A DNA stretch of 64,000 nucleotides from Algoriphagus sp. NG3 (GTDB taxonomy: Bacteria; Bacteroidota; Bacteroidia; Cytophagales; Cyclobacteriaceae). The position numbers were made by a program, and so were the translations under genes. Shown here one piece after another: positions 34,534 through 45,263 of this stretch (the stretch's first letter is position 1; each line of letters starts with the position of its first letter). Under the pieces are notes generated by a model. It was given only the letters and a program-made list of their open reading frames with translations. It was not told where the DNA came from and did not search any database. The DNA lies in the NCBI RefSeq assembly GCF_034119865.1, contig NZ_CP139421.1, positions 4,003,001 through 4,067,000 of the forward strand. Reading direction: 5' to 3'.

Positions 34534-35132
34534 TGCTACTGGCCGTCTCCAGTCCTGAAATACTCGAAAATGAACCTGCGGTAATCAATCAATTATTTAC
34601 CGCAGGATTGGAGTTGTTTCATTTGCGCAAACCCGAAATGGGAGAAGAGAAATTCAGATACTTACTAGACGGCATTTCCGACGAGCATAGGTCAAAACTA
34701 GTGCTTCATCAGCATCATGAGATAGCTAGGGAATTTGGCATACACAGAATTCACTTCAAAGAAGTCGAACGGTTGAAACTGACAGCAAACGATTATCGAA
34801 GAATGGAAAATACGGAGTTGGTTTATTCCACCTCTGTACATTCTCCGGAAGCGTTTCAGAGCTTGAATCAGGCATTTTGCTACGCATTCTTCGGGCCTGT
34901 TTTTGAAAGCATTTCCAAACCCGGTTACAAACCTGATAAGGACACTAAACCTGACTTTGGAAAACACAGGTCAACAAAGTTGATTGGAATTGGAGGAATC
35001 ACGCAAACAAACGCCGCTTCGGTCTTGGAACAGGGATTTGACGGAGTAGCACTTTGCGGAACAATCTGGGAGAGCAGGAATAAAGTAGAGGCATTTGAAA
35101 CAACTCTTAGACATTTGGAACTCTCAAACTAA
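34533..35132 (+). CDS. TenI/ThiE-like protein (probable thiazole tautomerase)
   Basis: 199 aa TIM-barrel of the ThiE/TenI superfamily: LFHLRKPEMG, FGPVFESISKPGY and LIGIGGITQ follow the family layout. The residues that bind HMP pyrophosphate and Mg in ThiE (IINDHVDLA in the second copy of this operon) are replaced by VLHQHHEIA, so it probably does not couple the two moieties. In B. subtilis the degenerate paralogue TenI aromatises the ThiG product; a similar thiazole tautomerase role is inferred. Its start overlaps the thiC stop. An active second ThiE is at 35967-36599. Confidence 0.78.
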
Positions 35133-35221
35133 GATGAAAGTGCTGTTTCAATTGATATGATCTGCGTAGATCTGCGTCCTTTTCAGCGCTTATCTGCGGG
35201 AACCATTACACTTTCAGAAAA

Positions 35222-35974
35222 ATGCAGCACAATAGACCTTATGTATTGACAATTGCAGGTTTCGACCCCAGTGCAGGTGCAGGCTTGACGGCTGACACCA
35301 AGACCTTTGAACAGCATAAAGTCTATGGTCTGGCCATCTGCTCCGGGATCACCCTGCAAACAGAGGACACCTTTATTGCCATGCGGTGGGAGAAAATACC
35401 CGACGTTCTGCAAGCAGTCGAAGTATTACTGGCAAAGTATCCCGTCAAAGTGATCAAAACGGGGATTTTGCCCAATGTGGACTATTTAGAGCAAATCATA
35501 AGCTATGTAAACCTGCATTTCCCATTGATAAAAATCATTGTCGACCCTGTATTCAAAGCATCTGCTGGATTTGAGTTATTTGATTTTACATCTAGGGATC
35601 GGTTTTATAAAACCCTTAAAAAATGCTACCTGATCACTCCAAACCTGGAAGAAGTGGAATGGATCACCGGAGAGGAAACCGCCGAAAAGGCTGCAGACGA
35701 ATTGGCAAAACACTGTGCAGTTTTTCTGAAAGGAGGACATAGCACAACCAAAAAAGGGGTGGATTATTTGTATGAAGGCAAACAGATCATTGAGTTTTTG
35801 CCTGCAAAGGAAAGCACAAACAGCAAGCATGGGACAGGATGCGTATTATCTGCTGCTATTGCGTCCAATCTGGCTCTGGGGTTTAGCCTGGAAGAGGCGT
35901 GCCGGAGAGGAAAAGCCTATTTGGAAAAAGTATTGGAGAGTAATCAAACCTTATTAGGATATCATAATGTATAA
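35222..35974 (+). CDS. thiD: HMP / HMP-P kinase
   Basis: 250 aa ribokinase-like enzyme that phosphorylates HMP and HMP-P. ITIAGFDPSAGAGLTADTKTF at the start (motif GFDPSAGAG) and STNSKHGTGCVLSAAIASNL at the end (GTGC anion hole and catalytic Cys) are diagnostic. An 89-bp gap to the previous gene carries repeated words (GATCTGCGTAGATCTGCG around 35160). It overlaps thiE by 8 nt. Confidence 0.93.
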   Translation: MQHNRPYVLTIAGFDPSAGAGLTADTKTFEQHKVYGLAICSGITLQTEDTFIAMRWEKIPDVLQAVEVLLAKYPVKVIKTGILPNVDYLEQIISYVNLHFPLIKIIVDPVFKASAGFELFDFTSRDRFYKTLKKCYLITPNLEEVEWITGEETAEKAADELAKHCAVFLKGGHSTTKKGVDYLYEGKQIIEFLPAKESTNSKHGTGCVLSAAIASNLALGFSLEEACRRGKAYLEKVLESNQTLLGYHNV

Positions 35975-36599
35975 CAGATTTCAATATATATCACAAGGAC
36001 ATACACCTGAAGAACATCTAAGCAACTGCGAAAAAGTCTTGGCTGCTGGAGGTAAATGGATACAGTTGCGTATGAAGAATTTTCCGCTTGAAGAAGTCGA
36101 GGAGACAGCGCTTCAAGTACAATCCTTGTGCGCTACTTTCGGAGCAACTTTTATTATCAACGACCATGTGGATCTGGCGAAGAAAATAAATGCCGATGGA
36201 GTTCATCTCGGGTTGACAGACTTGCCGGTCAGAGAAGCGAGATTGATTTTGGGCCAGGAAAAAATTATTGGGGGAACGGCCAATACGCTGAAAGATGTGC
36301 TACAACGAATAGATGAAGGCTGCAACTACATTGGCTTAGGCCCATTCAGATTCACCCGAACCAAAGAAAAACTGAGCCCTATACTCGGACTGGAAGGTTA
36401 TCGAAGTATAATCGGGCGGCTGGATGAAAAGCAGAGAAAAACCCCTATTGTGGCAATTGGAGGCATTCAAGTAGAAGACATATCATCCATTCTCGCTACA
36501 GGAATCAGTGGAATTGCTGTATCGGGAGTTTTGACTAACCCCAGCAATACTAAAGAAATTGTGGAACGCATAAATACGATAGGTTATGAACCCGCTTAA
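35967..36599 (+). CDS. thiE: Thiamine-phosphate synthase
   Basis: 210 aa. ThiE joins HMP-PP and thiazole phosphate to thiamine monophosphate. Substrate motifs are complete: [45 protein letters not shown] and PIVAIGGI. It contrasts with the TenI-like copy two genes upstream. Overlaps: 8 nt with thiD before it, 14 nt with thiG after it. Confidence 0.93.
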   Translation: MYNRFQYISQGHTPEEHLSNCEKVLAAGGKWIQLRMKNFPLEEVEETALQVQSLCATFGATFIINDHVDLAKKINADGVHLGLTDLPVREARLILGQEKIIGGTANTLKDVLQRIDEGCNYIGLGPFRFTRTKEKLSPILGLEGYRSIIGRLDEKQRKTPIVAIGGIQVEDISSILATGISGIAVSGVLTNPSNTKEIVERINTIGYEPA

Positions 36600-37353
36600 G
36601 ATAGGAGAGAAGGAATTCAATTCCAGACTATTTCTGGGGACTGGCAAATTCGGCTCTGCATTAGAGATGAAGAATGCCATTATCAATTCGGATTCTGAAT
36701 TGGTAACGGTCGCATTGAAGAGAATTGACCTGGAAACTGATACAGATTCAATTTTGAGTCATGTGCCCAAATCAGTCAATCTACTTCCTAACACCTCAGG
36801 GGCAAGAAATGCAAAGGAAGCTGTTTTTGCAGCTCAGCTGGCACGGGAAGCTTTGGAGACGAATTGGTTGAAATTGGAAATTCATCCGGATCCTAAGTAC
36901 TTGCTGCCCGACCCGATAGAAACTTTGAAAGCGACGGAAGAATTGGCGAAACTAGGCTTTATTGTGCTTCCCTATATTCACGCAGATCCTGTGTTGTGTA
37001 AGCTACTAGAAGATGCAGGTACAGCAGCCGTGATGCCTTTAGGCTCCCCGATTGGAACCAACAAAGGTCTGAGAACAATAGATTTTCTGGAAATTATAAT
37101 CGAGCAAAGCCGCGTCCCGGTAATTGTAGACGCAGGGATCGGCGCTCCTTCAGATGCTGCAAAAGCCATGGAAATAGGGGCTGATGCAGTCCTAGTAAAT
37201 ACTGCCATCGCAGTAGCAGGAAATCCTGCCGACATGGCTTCCGCTTTTAAAATGGCTGTAATAGCAGGCAGATTGGCCTATGAATCGAGATTGGGAAAAA
37301 TCCAATCTTCAGCGATTGCTTCCAGTCCGTTAACCTCTTTTCTGAATGGGTAG
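36586..37353 (+). CDS. thiG: Thiazole synthase
   Basis: 255 aa, normal length. ThiG condenses deoxyxylulose phosphate, dehydroglycine and ThiS-thiocarboxylate to the thiazole. Motifs: [45 protein letters not shown] and [20 protein letters not shown]. The start overlaps thiE by 14 nt and the end overlaps thiH by 8 nt, consistent with tight co-translation of the thiazole enzymes. Confidence 0.96.
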   Translation: MNPLKIGEKEFNSRLFLGTGKFGSALEMKNAIINSDSELVTVALKRIDLETDTDSILSHVPKSVNLLPNTSGARNAKEAVFAAQLAREALETNWLKLEIHPDPKYLLPDPIETLKATEELAKLGFIVLPYIHADPVLCKLLEDAGTAAVMPLGSPIGTNKGLRTIDFLEIIIEQSRVPVIVDAGIGAPSDAAKAMEIGADAVLVNTAIAVAGNPADMASAFKMAVIAGRLAYESRLGKIQSSAIASSPLTSFLNG

Positions 37354-38470
37354 TTTTAAAAATACTTTCGATATGCTCTCATGGGATGAGATCAAAGAGT
37401 CGATTTATTCCAAGAACGAGAAAGACGTACTCCAGGCATTATCTGCCACGAAATTGTCGCTGGAGGATTTTAAAGCGCTGGTCTCCCCTGCCGCCGAACC
37501 TTTCCTAGAGCAGATGGCTGCCAAATCAAGTGGGCTTACGCAAAAGCGTTATGGAAAAACGATACAGCTCTATGCCCCCATGTATTTGAGCAATGAGTGC
37601 AATAATATCTGCACCTATTGTGGCTTCAGTCTGACCAACAAGGTGAGGCGGAAGACTCTCTCTGAGAAGGAGATTTTATCAGAAATAGAATCACTAAAGA
37701 AAAGTGGGTTTAACCATATTTTATTGGTGACAGGAGAGGCAAACCATACGGTGAACATCAATTATTTCTTGCAGGCCATAAAGCTCATCAAGCCGTATTT
37801 CGCCAATATTTCTATAGAATTTCAGCCGCTAAGCATAGAGGAGTATAGACAAGTACATGATGCGGGGGTTCATTCGGTGCTCGTCTATCAGGAGACCTAT
37901 CACAAAGAAGTGTATAAGACCTATCATACCAAAGGCAAGAAATCCAACTTCGATTACCGCCTGGAAACACCCGACAGGATAGGCGAGGCTGAAATCCATA
38001 AAATCGGATTAGGTGTGCTACTTGGACTGGAAGATTGGCGGGTAGATTCTTTTTTCTGTGCTGCGCATCTTGACTATCTGGAGAAGAAATTCTGGAAAAC
38101 AAAATACTCGATTTCATTTCCCCGCATGCGTCCTGCAGAGGGAATCATAGAGCCAAACGTCATCGTAACGGACAGGCATCTGGTGCAGTTGCTCACTGCT
38201 TACCGCCTGTTCAACGAAGATGTGGAACTGTCCATTTCCACAAGGGAATCGGAGCACTTTAGAAACAACATCATTCCACTTGGAGTCACGTCCATGAGTG
38301 CCGGGTCAAAAACTAACCCCGGTGGCTATTCGGTAGAACCTGAGTCACTGGAACAGTTTGAGATTTCAGATGAGCGTTCGGTGCAGGAGATTGTAGAATT
38401 GATCAAAGACAAGGGATACGAGGCCGTCCATAAAGACTGGGACAGGAAATTCAGTGAGAATTATGCTTAG
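37346..38470 (+). CDS. thiH: 2-iminoacetate synthase ThiH
   Basis: 374 aa radical SAM tyrosine lyase that makes dehydroglycine for ThiG, as expected in an anaerobe-type (ThiH rather than ThiO) pathway. The cluster motif [10 protein letters not shown] (CxxxCxxC) is at about residue 87. A second start at 37373 ([10 protein letters not shown]) is possible. The end overlaps thiF. Confidence 0.95.
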   Translation: MGSFKNTFDMLSWDEIKESIYSKNEKDVLQALSATKLSLEDFKALVSPAAEPFLEQMAAKSSGLTQKRYGKTIQLYAPMYLSNECNNICTYCGFSLTNKVRRKTLSEKEILSEIESLKKSGFNHILLVTGEANHTVNINYFLQAIKLIKPYFANISIEFQPLSIEEYRQVHDAGVHSVLVYQETYHKEVYKTYHTKGKKSNFDYRLETPDRIGEAEIHKIGLGVLLGLEDWRVDSFFCAAHLDYLEKKFWKTKYSISFPRMRPAEGIIEPNVIVTDRHLVQLLTAYRLFNEDVELSISTRESEHFRNNIIPLGVTSMSAGSKTNPGGYSVEPESLEQFEISDERSVQEIVELIKDKGYEAVHKDWDRKFSENYA

Positions 38471-39173
38471 CAGAGAAGAAATTAACCGCTACAGTAAGCA
38501 AGTCATGTTGGAAGACGTAGGCTTACTAGGACAGAGCATGCTGAAAGAAGCTAAGGTACTTGTGATCGGAGCAGGTGGCTTAGGAGCTCCTTTACTTCAA
38601 TATTTGACATCCATGGGTATAGGTACTATCGGTATTGTGGATTTTGATGTGGTAGAAATATCAAACCTTCACCGTCAGATTTTATTCACCCCTGATGATG
38701 CAGGAATGCCCAAAGTGGAGGTAACCCGGGCAAAACTGGTAAAGCAGAACCCGTATGTTTCCATTAACACCTATCCTGTAGTGCTGTCAGAAGAAAACGC
38801 GGAGCAGATTTTTGCTGATTACGACATCATTGTGGACGGTTGTGACAATTTCTTGACTCGTTATACAGTAAACGATATCTGCGTCAAGATGGGCAAAACA
38901 CTGGTTTATGGAAGTATTCTAGGTTATCAGGGGCAGGTAGCCGTCTTTAATCACAAGAACAGCAAACACCTCCGTGACCTATTTCCTGAGCCTCCAAACG
39001 CTGAAGATGTACCAAACTGCTCAGAAAACGGCGTGATGGGGCATGTGCCTGGAATCGTGGGATTATATATGTGCAATCTGGTTACCCAGTTGATTCTTGA
39101 CCAATTTGACCAACCCAATACGTTTTTCCTGACAGACCTGAAGACACTAGAAATCAGAAAGATCCGCTTTTAA
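38463..39173 (+). CDS. thiF: ThiF/MoeB/HesA-family adenylyltransferase
   Basis: 236 aa from the ATG at 38463; the frame opens at a GTG at 38454. It adenylates ThiS: VIGAGGLGAPLLQYLTSMG is the nucleotide-binding loop, followed by VDFDVVEISNLHRQ and the RYTVND segment. NCSENGVMGHVPG holds the Cys of the crossover loop. The CxxC zinc pairs of MoeB and ThiF are absent: HLRDLFPEPP stands where YRCLFPEPP is usual, and the second pair at the C-terminus is missing. Last gene of the thi operon. Confidence 0.9.
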   Translation: MLSREEINRYSKQVMLEDVGLLGQSMLKEAKVLVIGAGGLGAPLLQYLTSMGIGTIGIVDFDVVEISNLHRQILFTPDDAGMPKVEVTRAKLVKQNPYVSINTYPVVLSEENAEQIFADYDIIVDGCDNFLTRYTVNDICVKMGKTLVYGSILGYQGQVAVFNHKNSKHLRDLFPEPPNAEDVPNCSENGVMGHVPGIVGLYMCNLVTQLILDQFDQPNTFFLTDLKTLEIRKIRF

Positions 39174-39272
39174 GCAAAAGAGTTGGACAAGTCTTTTTCT
39201 GAGGACGAGTATATACAAATAGCCCTTTTCTAGTTAAATAAAAGGGGTATGTAACTTATTGGTAATCAGAGA

Positions 39273-40073
39273 TTAATTAGATTCAATAGATTCCTTATAA
39301 TCCCGGATGGATCTATAGATGGCAGATGCCATGTATTCCTTACCTTCCTGGCTCATCAGAAACTTCTCTTCAGTGGTATTTGATAAGAAACCAAGTTCTA
39401 CCAAGACAGAAGGCATGGATGGAGTCCACAGCACGTAAAAAGGACCTTGCTTTACTCCCCGGCTTTTACGGCCTACTCTATCTTTAAATTGCTTTTCTAT
39501 GTTGTCCGCCAAAGAGACAGAATTTTCGAAATGCACCTTTGACATCAAGTTGAACATCATGTAGGATTCAGGACTAGAAGGGTCAAATCCTTCATAGTTC
39601 TCCGCATAATTATCCTCCAGAAGAATCACCGAGTTTTCACGCTTGACGATATCAAAGTTGGATTCGAAATGCTTGGTACCCATGACGAAGGTCTCCGTGC
39701 CAAATGCAGATTTGTTCGTGGCAGAATTGGAATGAATGGAAACAAATAGATCAGCTTTGTTTCTATTTGCGATCATCGGACGTTCTTTCAAGGTAGGAAA
39801 GCTATCATCCTTTCGGGTATAGACTACTTCGACGTCAGGCAGATTTTCTTTGATATATTTCCCAACCAATAAAGTGACCGCAAGGTTAATATCCTTTTCT
39901 TTCGCCCTAGAGCCTATATTCCCTGGATCTCTACCACCATGTCCTGCATCAAGAACTATCTTTTTCATCCGAAACTTCGGCATCATTGTTTCGTTGGTGA
40001 TAAAACCTCCAAACACAAATGGGATACATAAAATCAGACTAAGAAGAATTTTTTTGTTTTTGAACCGTTCCAT
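39273..40073 (-). CDS. N-acetylmuramoyl-L-alanine amidase
   Basis: 266 aa from the ATG at 40073. The frame extends to 40364, but this part is antisense to the LptD-like gene and is rejected. A signal peptide-like segment (residues 8-25) is followed by an Amidase_3 domain: IVLDAGHGGRDPGNIG (zinc His), then SIHSNSA (second His) and SVLVELGFLSNTTEE (catalytic Glu). It cleaves the amide bond between muramic acid and the peptide stem and so acts in the periplasm, probably at septum splitting. Divergent from the LptD-like gene with 61 bp between them. Confidence 0.92.
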   Translation of the reverse strand: MERFKNKKILLSLILCIPFVFGGFITNETMMPKFRMKKIVLDAGHGGRDPGNIGSRAKEKDINLAVTLLVGKYIKENLPDVEVVYTRKDDSFPTLKERPMIANRNKADLFVSIHSNSATNKSAFGTETFVMGTKHFESNFDIVKRENSVILLEDNYAENYEGFDPSSPESYMMFNLMSKVHFENSVSLADNIEKQFKDRVGRKSRGVKQGPFYVLWTPSMPSVLVELGFLSNTTEEKFLMSQEGKEYMASAIYRSIRDYKESIESN

Positions 40074-40134
40074 GAGGGCAATAAAATTAACTTTACACGA
40101 AATTTCACTCAAATTAAATAAAGCGTAAGCAACA

Positions 40135-42870
40135 GTGCAGGCATTCAGGCTCTTTTTATTTTGCTTTTTGGGGCTAGTGGTTATCCCGCTGGCGGTAACT
40201 GCACAAAATCCAGTCCGCAATATCGAAGAAAAACCAATACTTCTGCCTGATACGTTAGCCCCACCGTCTCGGGACTTGATTGATCTGGACACTATACCCA
40301 ATCCTATCGATACGCTTGTGTCTTCGGATTCGACAAAAATTGTGCCTAGGAGTGATATTACCACGGATATAACATATTACGGAGAAGATAGTATCGTTTC
40401 GGATTTCACGGAAAACAAAATCTATCTCCATAAACAAGCATGGTTTGAATACGGGACCATGAGATTGGAGGCAGATCTTATCATCATAGACTGGAAAAAC
40501 TCAGAATTGTATGCTTCAGGGGTTACGGATAGCCTAGGAAACATCACAGGAAATCCGTTTTTCAAGGACGGAAACTCTTCCTATGAGATCCGAAAGGAAA
40601 TGAGATACAACTTTAAAACCCAAAAAGCGATAATCAAGGATGTGGTCACTGAGCAGCAAGACGGTATCTTAAGGGGTGAAACCATAAAAAAGACAACTGA
40701 TGGCAGCATCTACATGGATCACGGGTACTACACCACCTGTACACTCACCACTCCGCACTGGCATATCTCTTCCAATAAAATTAAATCTGTAGAGGGCGGC
40801 CAAGTGGTTTCAGGGCCTTTTAATATTTATTTCAATGGGATACCTACGCCTGTAGGATTGCCATTTGGCATCATTCCCAATACCCCCGAAGAAAAAGCTT
40901 CAGGACTGATCTTCCCGTCCTATGGTCAAGAACAAAGAAGGGGACTTTACCTTCGTGATCTCGGGTACTATTTCGCTATCAACGATTATGTGCACGCAAG
41001 GGTGACTGGGGATATTTTCTCCAATGGGGGCTGGGGTCTCAAAGCTCAGGCCGCTTACAAAAAACGTTATAGATTTGGGGGCTCGTTCAACATAGACTTC
41101 CAGAAGTTTCAATCTCCCGAAACGGAGCTAAATCCTGTGGACTACAACACCTTCCGTATCCAATGGTCTCACAACCCTGTCTCCAGAGGCAATAGCAATT
41201 TCTCTGCCTCAGTGAATGCCGGCTCCACGAGTTATTTCAATAACATCGTCAATCCCAACAACTTCACCAACAACGTGACTTCGGATCTATCATCGAATAT
41301 CAACTATACCAAGACTTTTGCAGGAACACCTTTCTCCCTGAGTGCAAGTATGCGTCACTCCCAAAGTGTGCAGACTGGGGAGGTACAGCTGAATTTACCA
41401 ACTATGGCTGTGTCTATGAATAGACAAAGTCCATTCAAAAACATGAAGTTTGAGCCCTTGAAGACGTTGAACATCTCATATAATTTTGATCTTCAAAACA
41501 GCATCACCAATAAGGTCACTCAGGAATTCGGTGTAGATCCAAACCTGGTCGATAATACCGAAGCCCCGGATTTGGTGCCTTTCACTCCATCTAACTTCAA
41601 GTATTTGCTGGAAAACGCAAATACCGGTGCAAGGAACAGGATTCCCATTAGCTCTAATTTCACCTTGTTTAAGTACTTTACCGGAACTGCTTCAGCCAAC
41701 CTGACAGAACTATGGTATCTGAAGAGAATCAATTACTTCTACAATCCTGAGGAAGAAAGAGTGGATAAAATCCTGGAAGATGGCTTCAACAGGGTGACAT
41801 TCTATTCTACTGCTTTTGCCTTAAACACCAATATCTATGGTTTTTTCAACTTCAAAAAAGGGGCAATCCAAGCAATACGCCATCACATTCAGCCATCCTT
41901 GAGTTTCAGTTTCACCCCGGATTTCTCGGATCCTTCCTATGGCTACTATCAGGAAGTACAAACCAATGAAGAAGGGGACATGCGGCTGTTTTCTCGGCAG
42001 GCAGGCTTCTCCTATAGCGGGGCACCTATGGGTGAAAGCAGATCTATGAATTTCAGTATCCGAAGTGTTTTGGAAGCTAAAGTCTTAAACAAAGCAGATT
42101 CTACAGGAGATAATCCCACCAAGAAAATACCATTGTTGGAAAACATTGATTTGGGTGGAAGTTATAATTTCGCAGCTGATTCTTTCAACTTATCGCCAAT
42201 CCGTATCAGTGCCAGAACAAGCTTTTTCAACCGAAAACTGTCTGTGAATATGAGTTCCACACTCGACCCTTACGCCACGAGAACCTTTACCGACTCCAGA
42301 GGGGAGCCTACGATTAGATCCATCAATCAATTCGCCTGGAAGAATGGACAAGGAATCGGCACCATTAGAAATGCTTCCCTGAATATGAATGCCTCTATCA
42401 ATCCGAGCAGTGCCCAAAATCCCGGAGAGGTGAGAGATGAAATCACACAGCAATTTATGGAACAAGGGGGCGTGATGAATGAATTTGTGGAAAGTGAAAT
42501 CAATAGAATCGCCACAGATCCCAGCCAATACATAGATTGGAACATCCCCTGGAATGTCTCATTTGGCTATGTCCTCGCCTATAGCAAGCCAGCCTCAGGG
42601 AGGAAGAATATTACCCAAACTATAAACATGAACGGGGACTTTTCACTTTCTGAGAAGTGGAAGCTCAACTTCTCGACAGGATTTGATGCCCAAACCCAAA
42701 AGCTAACGCAAACTATGATCGGTATTGCCAGAGACCTTCATTGCTGGCAAATGAACGTAAACTGGGTTCCTTTTGGGGCGTTCACTTCCTATAATATTGA
42801 TATTAGAGTGAAGTCCTCCATTCTTCAGGACCTGAAAGTATCCAGAAGAAGATCATTCTTCGACAATTAG
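40135..42870 (+). CDS. LptD-like outer-membrane LPS assembly protein
   Basis: 911 aa with a signal peptide (residues 1-24). The start is GTG, with an in-frame stop just upstream. Residues about 95-230 form an OstA/LptA-like jellyroll repeat (ENKIYLHKQAWFEYGTMRLE, ADLIIIDWKNSELYASG, LRGETIKKTTDG), and the remaining roughly 650 residues are alternating strands typical of the large LptD barrel. PVGLPFGIIPNTPEEKASGLIFP is a conserved LptD segment. It should insert LPS or a related glycolipid into the outer leaflet with LptE. Bacteroidota LptD is divergent, so the exact substrate is inferred. Confidence 0.82.
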   Translation: MQAFRLFLFCFLGLVVIPLAVTAQNPVRNIEEKPILLPDTLAPPSRDLIDLDTIPNPIDTLVSSDSTKIVPRSDITTDITYYGEDSIVSDFTENKIYLHKQAWFEYGTMRLEADLIIIDWKNSELYASGVTDSLGNITGNPFFKDGNSSYEIRKEMRYNFKTQKAIIKDVVTEQQDGILRGETIKKTTDGSIYMDHGYYTTCTLTTPHWHISSNKIKSVEGGQVVSGPFNIYFNGIPTPVGLPFGIIPNTPEEKASGLIFPSYGQEQRRGLYLRDLGYYFAINDYVHARVTGDIFSNGGWGLKAQAAYKKRYRFGGSFNIDFQKFQSPETELNPVDYNTFRIQWSHNPVSRGNSNFSASVNAGSTSYFNNIVNPNNFTNNVTSDLSSNINYTKTFAGTPFSLSASMRHSQSVQTGEVQLNLPTMAVSMNRQSPFKNMKFEPLKTLNISYNFDLQNSITNKVTQEFGVDPNLVDNTEAPDLVPFTPSNFKYLLENANTGARNRIPISSNFTLFKYFTGTASANLTELWYLKRINYFYNPEEERVDKILEDGFNRVTFYSTAFALNTNIYGFFNFKKGAIQAIRHHIQPSLSFSFTPDFSDPSYGYYQEVQTNEEGDMRLFSRQAGFSYSGAPMGESRSMNFSIRSVLEAKVLNKADSTGDNPTKKIPLLENIDLGGSYNFAADSFNLSPIRISARTSFFNRKLSVNMSSTLDPYATRTFTDSRGEPTIRSINQFAWKNGQGIGTIRNASLNMNASINPSSAQNPGEVRDEITQQFMEQGGVMNEFVESEINRIATDPSQYIDWNIPWNVSFGYVLAYSKPASGRKNITQTINMNGDFSLSEKWKLNFSTGFDAQTQKLTQTMIGIARDLHCWQMNVNWVPFGAFTSYNIDIRVKSSILQDLKVSRRRSFFDN

Positions 42871-42938
42871 AACAATTTAGAAAGTGAATTTTGAAGTTTA
42901 CAACTTTTAGACTTCAAAATTCTCATTTCATACTGCCC

Positions 42939-44153
42939 TTAAACCTTCGATCTGCTGATCGGCATAGTCATACACCTTGGTCCGCCTAGTCCACGTGAAA
43001 GCTCTGAGGAAGGTATTTCCAACACCTCCACTCCCATGTTTCTTAGAGCCCGGTTTGTATGGATATTCCTATTATAGGATATCACTCTCCGAGGGCCTAT
43101 GGCAAAGACATTTGCCCCATCAAACCATTGCTCACGCATCGCATAATCAGGATTGCCATCTGCAGTATGCAAAATCTCCAAATGCGGAATTTCTCTCTCA
43201 AGTACGGTGAGCAGAGATTCCTTAAGCACCTCGCGTTTGATGTGGACCTTGTCCCCATTGTGTTCCTTCAGTGTATATAGGGAAGTCTGCAACACAGAAT
43301 TCATAGCATCCGGATAAGTAAGTACCAGATTTTCATCCAGAACGGTAAACACGGTATCCAGGTGCATATACTGTCGTTTTTGCGGAAGATGAACTTCATA
43401 TACTCGCTCCACGGTCCCTTCCGCCAGCAGTGCCTTTGCTGCATGATATATGGCCTTTTCGTGTGTTCGCTCAGAATTGCCTATGGCTATGGCCTTCTGT
43501 GACAAGATGATCACATCACCACCTTCTATACTTGGCGGGGTATCATGCCCTTCCACCGGATAGAGTTTATTGATCTGCCCCTTGAAATCAGGATAATTTT
43601 CAAAAATAGTACGAAGCAGATCCGCCTCACGCTGCCTGCCTTCCATACGCATACTGGAGAAAATAATACCTCCCGGAGTCAGCGCCATAGGATCACGCTG
43701 AAAGTAAAGGTTTGGGCATGGGGAAATCACAAAGGCAAACTCCATCAATTCTCCTGCATTCAGTTTCGGCAATTTCTTCCTAAGCTCATGGACTTTCAAT
43801 CCCGCAGTCAATATCCCTGCACACTCGGCGGTAGAGTAGCGTTCCAAAATATCTTCAGCCAGATGAACCATCCCTGACCTTTCCAAAGATTCACGCATCA
43901 GTCCCAACAAGATCTGCTGATCATACAGCACCCGGATCAGCATTTCACGGAGCTGATATACTTGGGCACCAGTCGATTCTTTGATAAGATTGGAAAAAGT
44001 ATCATGCTCCCGTTGTAACGCCTCCAGGTAAGGAACGTCATCAAAGAGGAGATATTCCTTATTATATGGAGTGAGTCTATCTATTTCCCTTCCAGGCCTG
44101 TGCATCAACACAGCTTTAAGGGTACCGAATTCCGAATTGAGTCGAAGGTTCAT
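42939..44153 (-). CDS. Arginine deiminase-like enzyme
   Basis: 404 aa, the length of bacterial ADI (ArcA). The guanidino-group hydrolase features are visible: NLYFQRDPMAL, SIEGGDVIILS, MHLDTVFTVLD (active-site His) and the catalytic Cys394 in LGGPRCMTMP. ADI hydrolyses L-arginine to citrulline and ammonia. No arcB or arcC is adjacent, so it may serve arginine catabolism or modify another guanidino compound. Monocistronic, facing away from the DUF4197 gene. Confidence 0.86.
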   Translation of the reverse strand: MNLRLNSEFGTLKAVLMHRPGREIDRLTPYNKEYLLFDDVPYLEALQREHDTFSNLIKESTGAQVYQLREMLIRVLYDQQILLGLMRESLERSGMVHLAEDILERYSTAECAGILTAGLKVHELRKKLPKLNAGELMEFAFVISPCPNLYFQRDPMALTPGGIIFSSMRMEGRQREADLLRTIFENYPDFKGQINKLYPVEGHDTPPSIEGGDVIILSQKAIAIGNSERTHEKAIYHAAKALLAEGTVERVYEVHLPQKRQYMHLDTVFTVLDENLVLTYPDAMNSVLQTSLYTLKEHNGDKVHIKREVLKESLLTVLEREIPHLEILHTADGNPDYAMREQWFDGANVFAIGPRRVISYNRNIHTNRALRNMGVEVLEIPSSELSRGLGGPRCMTMPISRSKV

Positions 44154-44522
44154 TTTATTAACACTTTGTCAGCTATTTTAATGAAATATTACGGTATTTC
44201 AAAAAATATATTGACTTTACTGTGAAAATGAAAAAAACACCATGCTTACCCTCCAGGTCTCCAAATCCCCAAAAGTATCTTTACTCACCGATACAGAGAA
44301 CCTGTTTTTGCCCACAGGTAATATTCCCTGGGGGCTGTCTGACCGATTTATCATACGAATATCAGAGGGATTATGCCACTTTATGGACAGCATACGAACA
44401 TACATAGCCAAAAGTAAGGATACATTAATCGAATAAACGTACCCATTTTTTACATCTTCCAAAAACAGAACCTAATTGAGGAACTATTGTTGCTGATGAT
44501 AGTGTTAACAATGCCAACAATT
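44154..44522. other. Spacer with a doubtful small frame (44242-44436)
   Basis: 369 nt between the divergent arginine deiminase-like and DUF4197 genes. A 64-codon frame at 44242-44436 (+) starts MLTLQVSKSPKVSLLTDTEN and is neither conserved to my knowledge nor supported by a promoter or good start context. Overlapping frames on both strands make chance likely. Nothing else is seen. Confidence 0.25.
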
Positions 44523-45263
44523 ATGAATTCAGAAAACACCACAGTCAAAAAGCTTCCAGTCATACTGAGCCTTGTTTTTATGTTTTTTTTGGGGAGCTGC
44601 GACACCCTTAATCACTTGAGCAAATCCTTGGATATGGGAATACCCACTGACTCAGAGATCAATTCAGGTCTCAAGCAAGCACTGGAGTACGGCACCAGCT
44701 ATGCTTCCGGGGAACTTTCCAAAGAAAACGGATACTTCGGTAATTTGGCAGTGAAAATCCTTTTTCCTGAAGAAGCCAAGAAAGTTGAAAACACACTGCG
44801 TACGCTTGGACTGGGAAATCTCTGTGATCAGGTAATCCTGAGCGTGAACCGGGCTGCCGAAGACGCTGCCAAAGAAGCAAAGCCGATATTTGTAGATGCG
44901 ATCAAGCAGATGACTATCACTGATGTGAGAAATATACTGCTTGGAGAAAAGAATGCGGCCACCCTGTATTTTGAAGGCAAAACTACCAATACCTTAGAAT
45001 CCAAATTCAAACCTGTAATCCAGTCTAGCTTGGAGAAAGTGGGAGCAACTAAGTATTGGAGCGACGTAATCGGCCGATATAATAAGGTACCACTTGTCAC
45101 ACCTATAGAGGCGGATCTATCCACTTATGTAACCCAAAAAGCAATCGATGGACTTTTCCATGAAATCGCCATTGAAGAACTGAAAATCAGGGAGTCGGCT
45201 TCTGCCAGAAGTACGTTGCTACTACAAAAAGTATTTGGATACGCTGAAAAACAAGGATCCTAA
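44523..45263 (+). CDS. DUF4197 lipoprotein
   Basis: 246 aa from the ATG at 44523, giving a lipobox (VFMFFLGSC, Cys about residue 26). The rest is the DUF4197 pattern: GLKQALEYGTSYASGELSKENGYFGN, FPEEAKKVENTLRTLGLG, and the C-terminal PIEADLSTYVTQKAIDGLFHEIAIEE. DUF4197 proteins are helical and exported, of unknown function. The gene stands alone. Confidence 0.85.
   Translation: MNSENTTVKKLPVILSLVFMFFLGSCDTLNHLSKSLDMGIPTDSEINSGLKQALEYGTSYASGELSKENGYFGNLAVKILFPEEAKKVENTLRTLGLGNLCDQVILSVNRAAEDAAKEAKPIFVDAIKQMTITDVRNILLGEKNAATLYFEGKTTNTLESKFKPVIQSSLEKVGATKYWSDVIGRYNKVPLVTPIEADLSTYVTQKAIDGLFHEIAIEELKIRESASARSTLLLQKVFGYAEKQGS

Noticed and set aside
39850..40128. 92-codon plus-strand frame before the LptD-like gene
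   Set aside because: Antisense to the amidase gene start; no recognisable protein features.
40074..40364. N-terminal extension of the amidase frame by 97 codons
   Set aside because: It lies antisense over the LptD-like gene start and is not conserved; the ATG at 40073 gives a clean signal peptide.
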